A stretch of DNA of 34,957 nt from Prevotella sp. (GTDB lineage Bacteria > Bacteroidota > Bacteroidia > Bacteroidales > Bacteroidaceae), in assembly GCA_017965475.1 (NCBI GenBank), contig JAGCPV010000045.1, forward strand, positions 1-34,957. The letters run 5' to 3'. The notes under the pieces were generated by a model, which saw only the letters and a program-made list of their open reading frames with translations, ran no database searches and was not told the DNA's origin. Every line of letters starts with the position of its first letter. Positions within the stretch are counted from its first letter, which is position 1. This document shows positions 1 through 6,798 of the stretch, one piece after another. The translations under genes were made by a program, and so were the position numbers.

Positions 1-426
1 CAGTTCTTCGTAACAGGCCTCTCAGAGGGCGCATTCGTACACAAGGTACAGGGACAGATTTTCAAGGCTCAGGGCTTTACGAAGCTGGGCGAGAAGTACA
101 TCGGCCACTACACGGAGGAGATGGAATGGGTGGAGAAGTTCATCGATCGCATCCTCGACCTCGGTGGTGAGGTGAAGGTGGAGAAGCACGAGGCTCGCGC
201 GCTGTGCTACGACCCCGTGGAGTACATCAAGGAGGATCTGAAGATTCAGGAGCCGGGCGTGGAACTGCTGCGCAAATGCATGGGTTCGGTAAGTGAGGAC
301 TATCTCACTTTCGACATTCTGAAGGCCTATCTGGCCGACGAGGAAGAAGATCTCTACTGGAGTCAGGGCGCACTCGAGACGATTGAGAAGATTGGCGCAC
401 AGAACTGGCTGATAATGCAACTCTAA
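1..426 (+). CDS. Bacterioferritin-like ferritin-fold protein, 3' part (5' end outside window)
   Basis: The reading frame is open from base 1 to the stop at 424-426, so the N-terminus lies upstream. About 141 residues are visible. They include a helix of the type HYTEEMEWVEKFIDRILDLG and a C-terminal stretch with the bacterioferritin-like pattern ALETIEKIGAQNWLIMQL (family pattern QLxxIxxIGxxNYLxxQL). Members are cytoplasmic four-helix bundles that oxidise and store iron. The first metal-binding helix is not in the window, so ferroxidase ligands cannot be fully checked. The next genes are a tiny winged-helix protein and a rubredoxin-like protein, which fits an iron/redox cluster. It could also be a Dps-like or generic ferritin-like protein; bacterioferritin is the best fit. 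Confidence 0.75.
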   Translation, partial: QFFVTGLSEGAFVHKVQGQIFKAQGFTKLGEKYIGHYTEEMEWVEKFIDRILDLGGEVKVEKHEARALCYDPVEYIKEDLKIQEPGVELLRKCMGSVSEDYLTFDILKAYLADEEEDLYWSQGALETIEKIGAQNWLIMQL

Positions 427-459
427 TTTGTTTCCGACCACTAATTAATCGAATAGGTT

Positions 460-630
460 ATGAAAGAGAAGGTATTACAGGCCATGCGTGAGTTCGGCGC
501 TCCCGTGAACGCTGGCAAGATTGCGGAGATCACAGGTATTGACCGCAAGGAAGTGGACAAGGCTTTTGCCGAGTTAAAGAAGGAGGGTGCCATCGTGTCG
601 CCCGTCCGTTGCAAGTGGCAGCCCGCTTGA
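460..630 (+). CDS. 56-aa winged-helix-like small protein
   Basis: ATG at 460, stop TGA at 628-630. The 56 residues (MKEKVLQAMREFGAPVNAGK...) read as one compact helix-turn-helix: a first helix (EKVLQAMREFG), a helix with AGKIAEITG, a recognition-type helix (DRKEVDKAFAELKKEG), and a short wing ending in VRCKWQPA. This pattern is typical of minimal MarR/DtxR-type or archaeal-type winged helices. It sits 33 nt after the bacterioferritin-like gene and 18 nt before the rubredoxin-like gene, so co-transcription is likely. Regulation of the neighbours is an inference from position. No effector domain is present. Confidence 0.7.
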   Translation: MKEKVLQAMREFGAPVNAGKIAEITGIDRKEVDKAFAELKKEGAIVSPVRCKWQPA

Positions 631-648
631 TTTAACGAAAATACGATT

Positions 649-804
649 ATGACAAAGTTCAAATGCCCCTGCAAATATACCTACGACCCCGAAAAGGGCG
701 ATCCCAAGCAGAACATCCCTCCTGGCACTCCTTTTGAGGAACTGCCCGACACATGGCGCTGCCCCCGCTGTAAGCGTAAGAAGTCGAAGTTTAATCCGGC
801 ATAG
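649..804 (+). CDS. Rubredoxin-like protein with a CxC first motif
   Basis: ATG at 649, stop 802-804, 51 residues, the normal rubredoxin length. The family backbone is clear: [11 protein letters not shown], then [19 protein letters not shown]. Rubredoxins bind one iron through two CxxC motifs and carry single electrons in the cytoplasm. The second motif is canonical (CPRC). The first is C-P-C (C6 and C8), not CxxC, so one residue is missing between the ligands. The codons read cleanly (tgc ccc tgc) with no frameshift. It follows the winged-helix ORF in the same operon and ends 25 nt before a terminator-like hairpin. Confidence 0.85.
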   Translation: MTKFKCPCKYTYDPEKGDPKQNIPPGTPFEELPDTWRCPRCKRKKSKFNPA

Positions 805-829
805 GACATCAGAAATCCCAATAATCTTT

Positions 830-867
830 AAATCCCAAGGCAAAATCAACCTGCTTTGGGATTTTTT
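830..867 (+). terminator. Hairpin plus T-tract after rubredoxin-like gene
   Basis: Arms AAATCCCAA (830-838) and TTGGGATTT (856-864) pair perfectly over 9 bp. The T-run at 862-867 follows, so it looks like an intrinsic terminator. It is followed directly by a -7 promoter box at 871-879. Confidence 0.6.
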
Positions 868-870
868 GTG

Positions 871-879
871 TATCTTTGC
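871..879 (+). promoter_or_regulatory. Bacteroidota -7 promoter box TATCTTTGC
   Basis: Matches the Bacteroidota consensus TAnnTTTG. It lies 25 nt before the ATG of the 43-aa ORF at 905 and just after the terminator-like hairpin. Confidence 0.7.
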
Positions 880-904
880 GTCTAAATTACGTATAAAGTA
901 AATA

Positions 905-1036
905 ATGAGCAATAACGTTTATCTCGCATCAAAACCGCGTTATGAGATCCTCGCCATCGGTCTGGCCTACGCTGCCCTGAAGCTCTACGACCTGCCCGTC
1001 CGCGAGTGGCTGAAAGGCAAATTGTTTGATAAATAA
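905..1036 (+). CDS. 43-aa hypothetical protein
   Basis: ATG at 905, stop 1034-1036. It is the first ORF after a good -7 box and ends 17 nt before the next ATG, so translation is plausible. The sequence (MSNNVYLASKPRYEILAIGL...) has one hydrophobic, possibly membrane-associated or amphipathic helix (about residues 13-28), then a basic tail with LKGKLFDK. No family was recognised. It may be a leader peptide or small partner of the downstream NimA-like gene. Confidence 0.45.
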   Translation: MSNNVYLASKPRYEILAIGLAYAALKLYDLPVREWLKGKLFDK

Positions 1037-1053
1037 GTTAATGCAAGTAATTT

Positions 1054-1614
1054 ATGAGAAAAGCAAGTAGGCAGATGGATGCCGTCTTCGCATTGGAGGT
1101 GCTGGATAAGGCTCCATACGTAACAGTAAGCATGACGCGACCTGACGGGACTCCATACGGATTACCCCTGTCGTTGGCACGCACAGACGAGAAAACCTTC
1201 TATTTCCATTGTGCCTTGGAGGGTGACAAGTTGGACTGCATAGCACATTGTCCGACGGTGTTTCTGTCGGCTGTTACCAAATGCGCCCCTACAGTTGGTC
1301 CGAAAGATGGTAGCTTTACCCTACAGTACAAATCAGCAACTGCTGTTGGTAAGGCAGAGATTGTAACCGACCGCGAAGAAAAGATTGCGGCATTGCGAGC
1401 CATCTGTCAGCGTTTCCTCCCCCACCACATGGATGCTTTCGATGATGCCATCGCCCGCAGTCTTGAAAGAACGGCAGTGGTTAAGATTACCCTGACTGAG
1501 CCTCCTGTTGGCAAGCGCAAGCAGTATGACAAACAGGGTGATGAAATGACGAACGAGCGAGAGCAGAGCCAAACTCGTTTGAGCTATGCCGAGCGAGGAG
1601 GAATTCGACGATAG
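1054..1614 (+). CDS. NimA-like / pyridoxamine 5'-phosphate oxidase family flavin protein
   Basis: 186 residues. The N-terminus (RQMDAVFALEVLDKAPYVTV) with PYGLPLSLARTD and FYFHCALEGDKLDCI matches the split-barrel FMN-binding family that includes NimA 5-nitroimidazole reductases. These are cytoplasmic dimers that bind FMN or a related cofactor. The barrel seems complete by about residue 150 (VVKITLTEPPVGKRKQYD). The last 30 or so residues are charged, low-complexity and not typical of the family, ending at 1614. It sits in a redox cluster. Substrate and any drug-resistance role cannot be told from sequence alone. Confidence 0.75.
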   Translation: MRKASRQMDAVFALEVLDKAPYVTVSMTRPDGTPYGLPLSLARTDEKTFYFHCALEGDKLDCIAHCPTVFLSAVTKCAPTVGPKDGSFTLQYKSATAVGKAEIVTDREEKIAALRAICQRFLPHHMDAFDDAIARSLERTAVVKITLTEPPVGKRKQYDKQGDEMTNEREQSQTRLSYAERGGIRR

Positions 1615-1671
1615 TCAAATGAAATGGGGACGGATGGAATAATGATTGGCAGAAGATAACGAAGAAGTGAT

Positions 1672-2235
1672 ATGAGCGAATTTGAAAAGATGCGCAATGA
1701 GGAGTTCTATGACTTTACAAGCGAGGAATGCTTGGCGAGTTACTTTAGGGCTAAGCATATTTGTGCAAAACTGCAAACCATGACTGTTGAGGATGAGGAT
1801 TACAGAGAGACCATTGAGCAGTTGATTCCTGGGATTCCAGAATCATCCACTGTTGCACCGCCCTTTCATTGTGACCACGGGCATGGTATCAAATTAGGCG
1901 AGAATGTGTTCATCAACTACAATGGCACCATGCTCGACGGTGGTATGATTACCATCGGCAGCAACACTCAGATTGGCCCTAACTGCCAATTCCTGACACC
2001 CAACCATCCTATTGACTATGTTGAACGTCGCAAACCCATCGAGCGATGCTCTCCGATAACCATAGGCGAAGACTGTTGGCTGGGAGGCGGCGTAACAGTT
2101 TGCCCAGGAGTTACCATCGGCGACCGTTGCATCATCGGAGCCGGTAGTGTGGTGGTAAAAGACATTCCTTCTGATTCCATGGCAGTCGGCAGCCCTGCAA
2201 AAGTAATCAAGAATTTGGAGGATCGGGGGAAGTAA
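1672..2235 (+). CDS. Sugar O-acetyltransferase (maltose/galactoside acetyltransferase family)
   Basis: 187 residues with the full family layout: an N-terminal Mac-type helical segment (residues 3-55, EKMRNEEFYDFTSEECLASY) followed by left-handed beta-helix hexapeptide repeats. These include PPFHCDHGHGIKLGENVFIN, ITIGSNTQIGPNCQFLTPNH and GGGVTVCPGVTIGDRCIIGAGS. The catalytic histidine is expected in the TPNHPID segment. Enzymes of this family move an acetyl group from acetyl-CoA to sugar hydroxyls in the cytoplasm. The gene lies 57 nt after the NimA-like gene and is followed by a terminator-like hairpin, so it probably ends that transcript. Confidence 0.9.
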   Translation: MSEFEKMRNEEFYDFTSEECLASYFRAKHICAKLQTMTVEDEDYRETIEQLIPGIPESSTVAPPFHCDHGHGIKLGENVFINYNGTMLDGGMITIGSNTQIGPNCQFLTPNHPIDYVERRKPIERCSPITIGEDCWLGGGVTVCPGVTIGDRCIIGAGSVVVKDIPSDSMAVGSPAKVIKNLEDRGK

Positions 2236-2251
2236 AAACCCAATAAAATAT

Positions 2252-2290
2252 AAATCCCAAGACAGATTCACTATGTTTTGGGAATTTTTT
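2252..2290 (+). terminator. Hairpin plus T-tract after acetyltransferase gene
   Basis: AAATCCCAA (2252-2260) pairs with TTGGGA-A-TTT (2278-2287) with one bulged A, then a T-run to 2290. It is nearly the same arm sequence as the hairpin at 830-867 and is again followed at once by a promoter. Confidence 0.6.
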
Positions 2291-2292
2291 CG

Positions 2293-2301
2293 TATATTTG
2301 C
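2293..2301 (+). promoter_or_regulatory. -7 promoter box TATATTTGC
   Basis: TAnnTTTG box placed 32 nt before the ATG at 2334. Confidence 0.7.
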
Positions 2302-2333
2302 GACAAGATATTATTAACTAAACAAATACGATT

Positions 2334-2849
2334 ATGAAGATTTTGATTTTACAAGGTTCTCCGAGAGCTAATGGTAACACCGCATGGATGGCGGAAGAAT
2401 ACAAGAAGGCTGCTGAGGCAGCAGGTCATGAGGTGACGCTGGTGAATGTCGCCAGAAAGAAGATTGCAGGCTGTTTGGCCTGTGAGTACTGTCATAATAA
2501 AGGCAATGGCGCCTGCATCCAAAAGGATGACATGCAGGAACTTTATCCGCTGATGAACGAGGCCGAGGTGCTGGTGCTGGCTGCGCCCATCTACTACTTC
2601 ACGCTCTGCGCCCAGATTCAGGCTCCCATCCAGCGTATGTACTGCGTGAACAAACCCGCAAACGTGAAGAAGATGGCGCTGCTGATGTCATCCTACTCTC
2701 CTGGCGTCTATGACGGAGCTACGGCCGAGTTCCGCGACATCTGCAACTACTGGCAGGTAGAGAATATGGGCTTCGTCTCTGCCAAGATTAACGAGCAGAA
2801 GACGGAGGAGACGAAGCAGAAGGTGATTGCATTGGCAGAGAAAATATAG
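2334..2849 (+). CDS. NAD(P)H-dependent FMN reductase-like / flavodoxin-fold protein
   Basis: 171 residues. The N-terminal MKILILQGSPRANGNT is the phosphate-binding loop of the NADPH-dependent FMN reductase superfamily. C-x-x-C at about 47-50 (GCLACEYC) followed by GNGACIQKDDM resembles the cysteine region of iron-sulfur flavoproteins, but no full compact Fe-S set is evident. VLVLAAPIYYFT is the usual second flavin-contact segment. The likely role is flavin-dependent reduction of a small molecule in the cytoplasm; the substrate is unknown. It has its own promoter, and the next gene starts only 6 nt after its stop. Confidence 0.85.
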   Translation: MKILILQGSPRANGNTAWMAEEYKKAAEAAGHEVTLVNVARKKIAGCLACEYCHNKGNGACIQKDDMQELYPLMNEAEVLVLAAPIYYFTLCAQIQAPIQRMYCVNKPANVKKMALLMSSYSPGVYDGATAEFRDICNYWQVENMGFVSAKINEQKTEETKQKVIALAEKI

Positions 2850-2855
2850 GAACCG

Positions 2856-4445
2856 ATGATAATGAGGAAACTGTCTGTACTTTTTGTAATCCTCGCTATA
2901 GCATTGGCTTCCTTTGCTGCCGACAGACTATCGAATTTGCCTTGTCCTATCCTCGGTGGTGAATTGAGTAATTCTGCCGCTACATCGGTGGCTGATATAG
3001 ACGAGGTAATGCTACGGATGAAGGCGTTAGGACTGAATACGGTACTCGTGCCTGCTTATTGGGAACTGATGGAACCTATGGAAGGTAAGTTCGACTTTAC
3101 GCTCATTGACCGTACCATCGATGTGGCGCGAAGGGAGCAGTTGCATATCGTATTCCTATGGTTCGGTGTGTGGAAGAACTCTATGTCGTGCTATGCACCG
3201 GGGTGGTTCAAGCAGGATACGAAGCGGTTCCCAAGGGCGATGACCGCCGAGGGGAAGCAGATGGAGATTGCCTCGTGTTTCAGCGACAATGTGTTGCAGG
3301 CCGATCTGAAAGCCTTCTCTGCACTGATGCGGCATATCAAGGAGCGTGACCCACAATGCGAGGTAGTCGTCATGATGCAGATAGAGAACGAAATCGGTAT
3401 GTTGGAGTCGGCACGCGATCATTCGCCGTTGGCAGAGAAGGTATATAATAAAGAAAGGTGGGCAGAGCGTTACGGCACGGATGAATATGCCGACGAGAAG
3501 TTTATGGCGCTGAGTTATGCCCGCTATGTGGAACATCTGGCTTTGGCTGCCCGAGAGATACACGACATGCCGCTTTATGTGAATGCTGCGATGAACAGTC
3601 GTGGGCGTCGTCCGGGCGAATATCCCTCGGCAGGACCGTTGGCGCATCTCATTGACTTCTGGCACGAGGGCGCACCCAGCATCGACCTGCTCGCTCCCGA
3701 TATCTACGACACTGGTTTCAAGTCGTGGTGTGCACAGTATGCGATGCCTTTGCGTCCGCAAGACGGTGGAAAGATTAAAAATCGCCTCTTTATCCCTGAG
3801 AGCCGTTGCTGCGAGAACAGCGGCGTCCGCGCCCTCTATGCCTTCGGTGAGCATCAGGCTTTGGGTTTCTCACCCTTCGCCATCGACCAAGCCAGTGAGA
3901 AAGAAACGGAATCGGTAACACAGGCCTACAATCTGCTGCGGCAAGTATTCAATGTGAAACGCCCATTGAATTCTTGGGGACTTCTCTTTGATCAAGAAGA
4001 CCGCGAGCGCATCATCGATGACGACGGTGTGGTGATGACTTGTCGTCATTATTTCACTCTCCCTTGGGATCCCCGTGCCACCGACGGCAGCACATGGCCT
4101 GAGGGTGGTGCCATGCTCATCCGTCTCGGCAAATACGAATACTTATTGGCTGGCAGTGGTGTAGTCATCGACTTCAAAACCCCAACCGAGAAGCAACAAG
4201 AGCAGCAAAAGACATTAGGCGAGGACGGTTTTGCTGAAGCAGGTGGGAGTACAGGCCAGAAGGCGAACAAGCGTTTTAGCGGCAAGCGCCTCAGTCTCCT
4301 TTCCGTCGATGAAGTAGCAATCTCTGATGACGGTACGATGCAGTACCTCCGTCGCCATAACGGTGACCAGACTCATCAAGGCCGTCATGCCCGCATCGGC
4401 GTTGGCGAGTGGAAAATCCTCCACATCAAACTTTACGAATATTAG
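2856..4445 (+). CDS. Secreted beta-galactosidase-like glycoside hydrolase (GH35/GH42-like, DUF5597 type)
   Basis: 529 residues, with a signal peptide ending near residue 21 (LSVLFVILAIALASFAADR). An alternative ATG is at 2862. The TIM barrel opens with LNTVLVPAYWELMEPMEGKFDF. The acid/base candidate is E179 in IENE, and the nucleophile candidate is E315 in FIPESR; both fit clan GH-A retaining enzymes. The C-terminal part (AMLIRLGKYEYLLAGSGV) resembles the DUF5597 domain that follows such barrels. A periplasmic or surface exo-beta-galactosidase activity is inferred. Between residues 445 and 475 there is a Q/E-rich linker. It starts 6 nt after the FMN reductase-like gene, an unusual operon partner. 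Confidence 0.85.
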   Translation: MIMRKLSVLFVILAIALASFAADRLSNLPCPILGGELSNSAATSVADIDEVMLRMKALGLNTVLVPAYWELMEPMEGKFDFTLIDRTIDVARREQLHIVFLWFGVWKNSMSCYAPGWFKQDTKRFPRAMTAEGKQMEIASCFSDNVLQADLKAFSALMRHIKERDPQCEVVVMMQIENEIGMLESARDHSPLAEKVYNKERWAERYGTDEYADEKFMALSYARYVEHLALAAREIHDMPLYVNAAMNSRGRRPGEYPSAGPLAHLIDFWHEGAPSIDLLAPDIYDTGFKSWCAQYAMPLRPQDGGKIKNRLFIPESRCCENSGVRALYAFGEHQALGFSPFAIDQASEKETESVTQAYNLLRQVFNVKRPLNSWGLLFDQEDRERIIDDDGVVMTCRHYFTLPWDPRATDGSTWPEGGAMLIRLGKYEYLLAGSGVVIDFKTPTEKQQEQQKTLGEDGFAEAGGSTGQKANKRFSGKRLSLLSVDEVAISDDGTMQYLRRHNGDQTHQGRHARIGVGEWKILHIKLYEY

Positions 4446-4530
4446 CATTGAAAACAGAGTGAATATCACTTTCTGTAATATTGGTAATTCTTTCCAAGAT
4501 TTGGGTAGTGCCTGATTGATAGAATCGTCG

Positions 4531-4539
4531 TACCTTTGC
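4531..4539 (+). promoter_or_regulatory. -7 promoter box TACCTTTGC
   Basis: Matches TAnnTTTG and lies 18 nt before ATG 4558. Its place rules out the upstream in-frame start at 4516, which would lie outside the transcript. Confidence 0.65.
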
Positions 4540-4557
4540 CGCAGATTTCAAAACGTA

Positions 4558-5478
4558 ATGAATATGAGATATTTTGCATTGATTTTGATGTCGCTCCTGA
4601 CGGTGTGCTGCACGAAGAGCGACGAGGCAAAGGCTGCCACCGTACAGGAGGCTGGCAAGACGTTGGTGGTGTACTTTACCAGTTCTGGTAACTCACAACA
4701 GATTGCGGAAACTGTAAAGGCTCAAATGCCGTCAGCTGATGTAATTAGAATAGAAACTGTCAGAGAGACGACAAACGATGAATACATTGCCAATAATTAT
4801 GCTTTAGGCAATGAATTGCTTCAGAAGATTAATGACAACCCAGAAAGTGCTGACAGCTATCCTGCCATCAAACCTGTTGAGAAGGATTGCGCTGACTACG
4901 ACAATGTCATCTTCGTCACACCTCTGTGGCATTCGCAAATGGCAGCTCCGGCACAGAGTTACTTGTTTCAGAATCGTTCGAAACTGGCGGGCAAGTATTT
5001 TGGCATGATTGTTTCGAGCTGGAGTAGCGGTATCAGTACCGTAGTAAGTAATGCCCGCAGACTAGTTCCTGACGTAGTATGGATGGGCGAATCGCTTTGG
5101 ATTAACCATAGCAACCACTCAAATCGTGCTTCGCTGATACAGGACTGGCTGCCAACACTGAACTTCGCAGGAAAACAAACTACTATGGATAAAATGTATA
5201 TTACTATCGACGGCCTGCCCACTGTGGCTTACTTCGCCGACAAGGCCTGTCTGTCGCCCAATTACTTTGGCGATCTGATTAGTAAGGAGAGCGGCACTAC
5301 CGCCCAGCGCCATATTCAGGATGCCGTCATTGAGCGTTCCAAGCAACTCCTCATCGAGACCCGTCTGCCCGTCAGCGAAATCGCCTACCAACTCGGCTTT
5401 GAATACCCGCAACACTTCTCGCGCCTGTTCAAGTCGCGCACAGGTATGACACCGAATGCATATAGATTAACAGCGTAA
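4558..5478 (+). CDS. Lipoprotein-type flavodoxin fused to an AraC helix-turn-helix domain
   Basis: 306 residues from ATG 4558 (or 304 from 4564), chosen because the -7 box lies at 4531. The N-terminus (MRYFALILMSLLTVCCTKSD) looks like a lipoprotein signal, although the lipobox is weak. Residues about 33-205 are a flavodoxin: TLVVYFTSSGNSQQIAETV is the FMN phosphate loop, and DNVIFVTPLWHSQMAAPAQS and MIVSSWSSGIS are the later flavin contacts. From about residue 215 the protein is a full AraC double helix-turn-helix (LSPNYFGDLISKESG, LPVSEIAYQLGFEYPQHFSR, GMTPNAYR). Export and DNA binding conflict, so this is either a real chimera, a deletion product, or two products from one gene. The alcohol dehydrogenase begins 22 nt downstream. 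Confidence 0.85.
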   Translation: MNMRYFALILMSLLTVCCTKSDEAKAATVQEAGKTLVVYFTSSGNSQQIAETVKAQMPSADVIRIETVRETTNDEYIANNYALGNELLQKINDNPESADSYPAIKPVEKDCADYDNVIFVTPLWHSQMAAPAQSYLFQNRSKLAGKYFGMIVSSWSSGISTVVSNARRLVPDVVWMGESLWINHSNHSNRASLIQDWLPTLNFAGKQTTMDKMYITIDGLPTVAYFADKACLSPNYFGDLISKESGTTAQRHIQDAVIERSKQLLIETRLPVSEIAYQLGFEYPQHFSRLFKSRTGMTPNAYRLTA

Positions 5479-5500
5479 AAACAATCAAAAGAATATAGAC

Positions 5501-6673
5501 ATGTTAGGCAACTTTTCTTACTACAACCCCACCAAGCTGTATTTTGGTGATGAGTCTTTGAACTTCCTCAAGGACGAACTGAAGAACTACGGCCCCGTGG
5601 TATTGCTGAACTACGGCAGCGGCAGTGTGAAGCGCAACGGTATTTACGATCTGGTGATAGCCATCCTGAAGGAGGCTGGCAAGACCATCGTGGAGAATCC
5701 TGGCGTGATGACCAATCCTACATTGGAGAAACTGAACGAGGGTGTGAAGATTGCCCGCGAGAATGAGGTGGATCTGATTCTTGCCCTCGGTGGCGGTAGC
5801 GTGTGCGACTATTCGAAGGCAGTAGCAGCATCCGTCTATTACGAGGGCGACTACTGGGATAAGTTCTGGTTGAAACAGGAACAGCCCGATGCCGACCAAA
5901 AGTTGCTACCCGTGGCTTGCATCCTGACGATGGCAGGCACAGGCTCGGAGATGAACGCCGGCACGGTGATTACCGACGCGGAGCACACGTTCAAGGTGGG
6001 CCATGTATTCGACAGCCGACTGATGCCGAAGTTCTCTATCCTGAACCCGAAGTTCACGATGACCGTCCCAGAGAATCAGATGAAGACCGGCATCTACGAC
6101 ATCATGAATCACATCATGGAGCAGTACTTCTCTGATTTCGACGATAACACGAGCGATTATCTCGCAGAAGGCTTGATGCGCTCTGTTATCCACAGCAGTC
6201 GCATCGCCTTGAAGAATCCGCAGGACTACGAAGCCCGCTCGAACATTATGTGGACGGCTACTTGGGCACTGAACACCCTCATCGGACTGGGCAAGCAGGA
6301 GGACTGGATGGTACACATGATCGGTCACAGCGTGGGTGCTTGGACGCATGCCCCTCACGGCTATACACTGGCCTCTGTCTCGATGGCGTACTATCGCAGG
6401 GCTATGGAAAACGGACTGCCCAAGTTCGTGCGCTTTGCCAAAAACGTGTGGAATATCAGCGGTGATGGTCTGACCGAACGCGAACTGGCTGAGGCTGGCT
6501 TACAGGCCCTGAAGGACTGGATGCTGGAGATCGGTCTGCCGCTCACCATCAGCGAGTTGGGTGCGACCACCGACATGATTCCTGGCATCACCGAAACCAC
6601 CGTTGTCTATCCCGCAGGCTATCTGAATCTGACGAAAGAGGATATCACAGAGATATTAAAAGAGAGTATGTAA
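5501..6673 (+). CDS. Iron-containing alcohol dehydrogenase (BdhA/YqhD-like)
   Basis: 390 residues, the full family length. The nucleotide-binding Rossmann-like part holds DLILALGGGSVCDYSKAVAA (GGGS motif), followed by ILTMAGTGSEMN. The metal-binding part has YDIMNHIMEQYF, HMIGHSVGAWTHAPHG and the helices around them, with histidines at the expected iron-ligand places. The enzymes reduce aldehydes to alcohols with NADPH in the cytoplasm. The N-terminus MLGNFSYYNPTKLYFG is the typical start. It lies 22 nt after the flavodoxin-AraC fusion and probably shares its transcript, so it may detoxify aldehydes under that regulator. It ends before a 21-bp hairpin. Confidence 0.95.
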   Translation: MLGNFSYYNPTKLYFGDESLNFLKDELKNYGPVVLLNYGSGSVKRNGIYDLVIAILKEAGKTIVENPGVMTNPTLEKLNEGVKIARENEVDLILALGGGSVCDYSKAVAASVYYEGDYWDKFWLKQEQPDADQKLLPVACILTMAGTGSEMNAGTVITDAEHTFKVGHVFDSRLMPKFSILNPKFTMTVPENQMKTGIYDIMNHIMEQYFSDFDDNTSDYLAEGLMRSVIHSSRIALKNPQDYEARSNIMWTATWALNTLIGLGKQEDWMVHMIGHSVGAWTHAPHGYTLASVSMAYYRRAMENGLPKFVRFAKNVWNISGDGLTERELAEAGLQALKDWMLEIGLPLTISELGATTDMIPGITETTVVYPAGYLNLTKEDITEILKESM

Positions 6674-6711
6674 TACCTACTTCTGATTAATCTGCTTTTG
6701 CAGGACTTTGC

Positions 6712-6756
6712 AGGTGCGCAATGCTTAAAAACCCCGTTTTTAGGTATTGCGCACCT
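6712..6756. repeat. 21-bp-stem inverted repeat overlapping a promoter
   Basis: The left arm (6712-6732) pairs base for base with the right arm (6736-6756) around a CCC loop. All 21 pairs form in RNA, two of them G-U. The outer arm is AGGTGCGCAAT. No T-run follows. The right arm contains the -33 region of the promoter whose -7 box is at 6770, so it may be an operator as well as an RNA hairpin after the dehydrogenase gene. Confidence 0.8.
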
Positions 6757-6769
6757 TATTTATTTGCCG

Positions 6770-6778
6770 TACCTTTGC
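6770..6778 (+). promoter_or_regulatory. Promoter of DUF2023-flavodoxin operon (TACCTTTGC)
   Basis: The -7 box TACCTTTG is preceded by ATTG at the -33 place with a 20-nt gap. A 13-mer TTTTTAGGTATTG (6737-6749) ends on that -33 element. The same 13-mer, gap and box recur before the porin gene at 15440-15481. It lies 20 nt before ATG 6799. Confidence 0.75.
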
Positions 6779-6798
6779 AGCGCAAAATTCAATCAACG

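Noticed and set aside
4516-4557. Upstream start for the flavodoxin-AraC gene
   Set aside because: The -7 box at 4531-4538 lies after this ATG, so it is not in the transcript.
6712-6756. Calling this hairpin an intrinsic terminator
   Set aside because: No T-run follows the right arm, and it overlaps the next promoter.
6721-6798. Upstream start for the DUF2023 gene
   Set aside because: It lies inside the 21-bp hairpin and before the -7 box.
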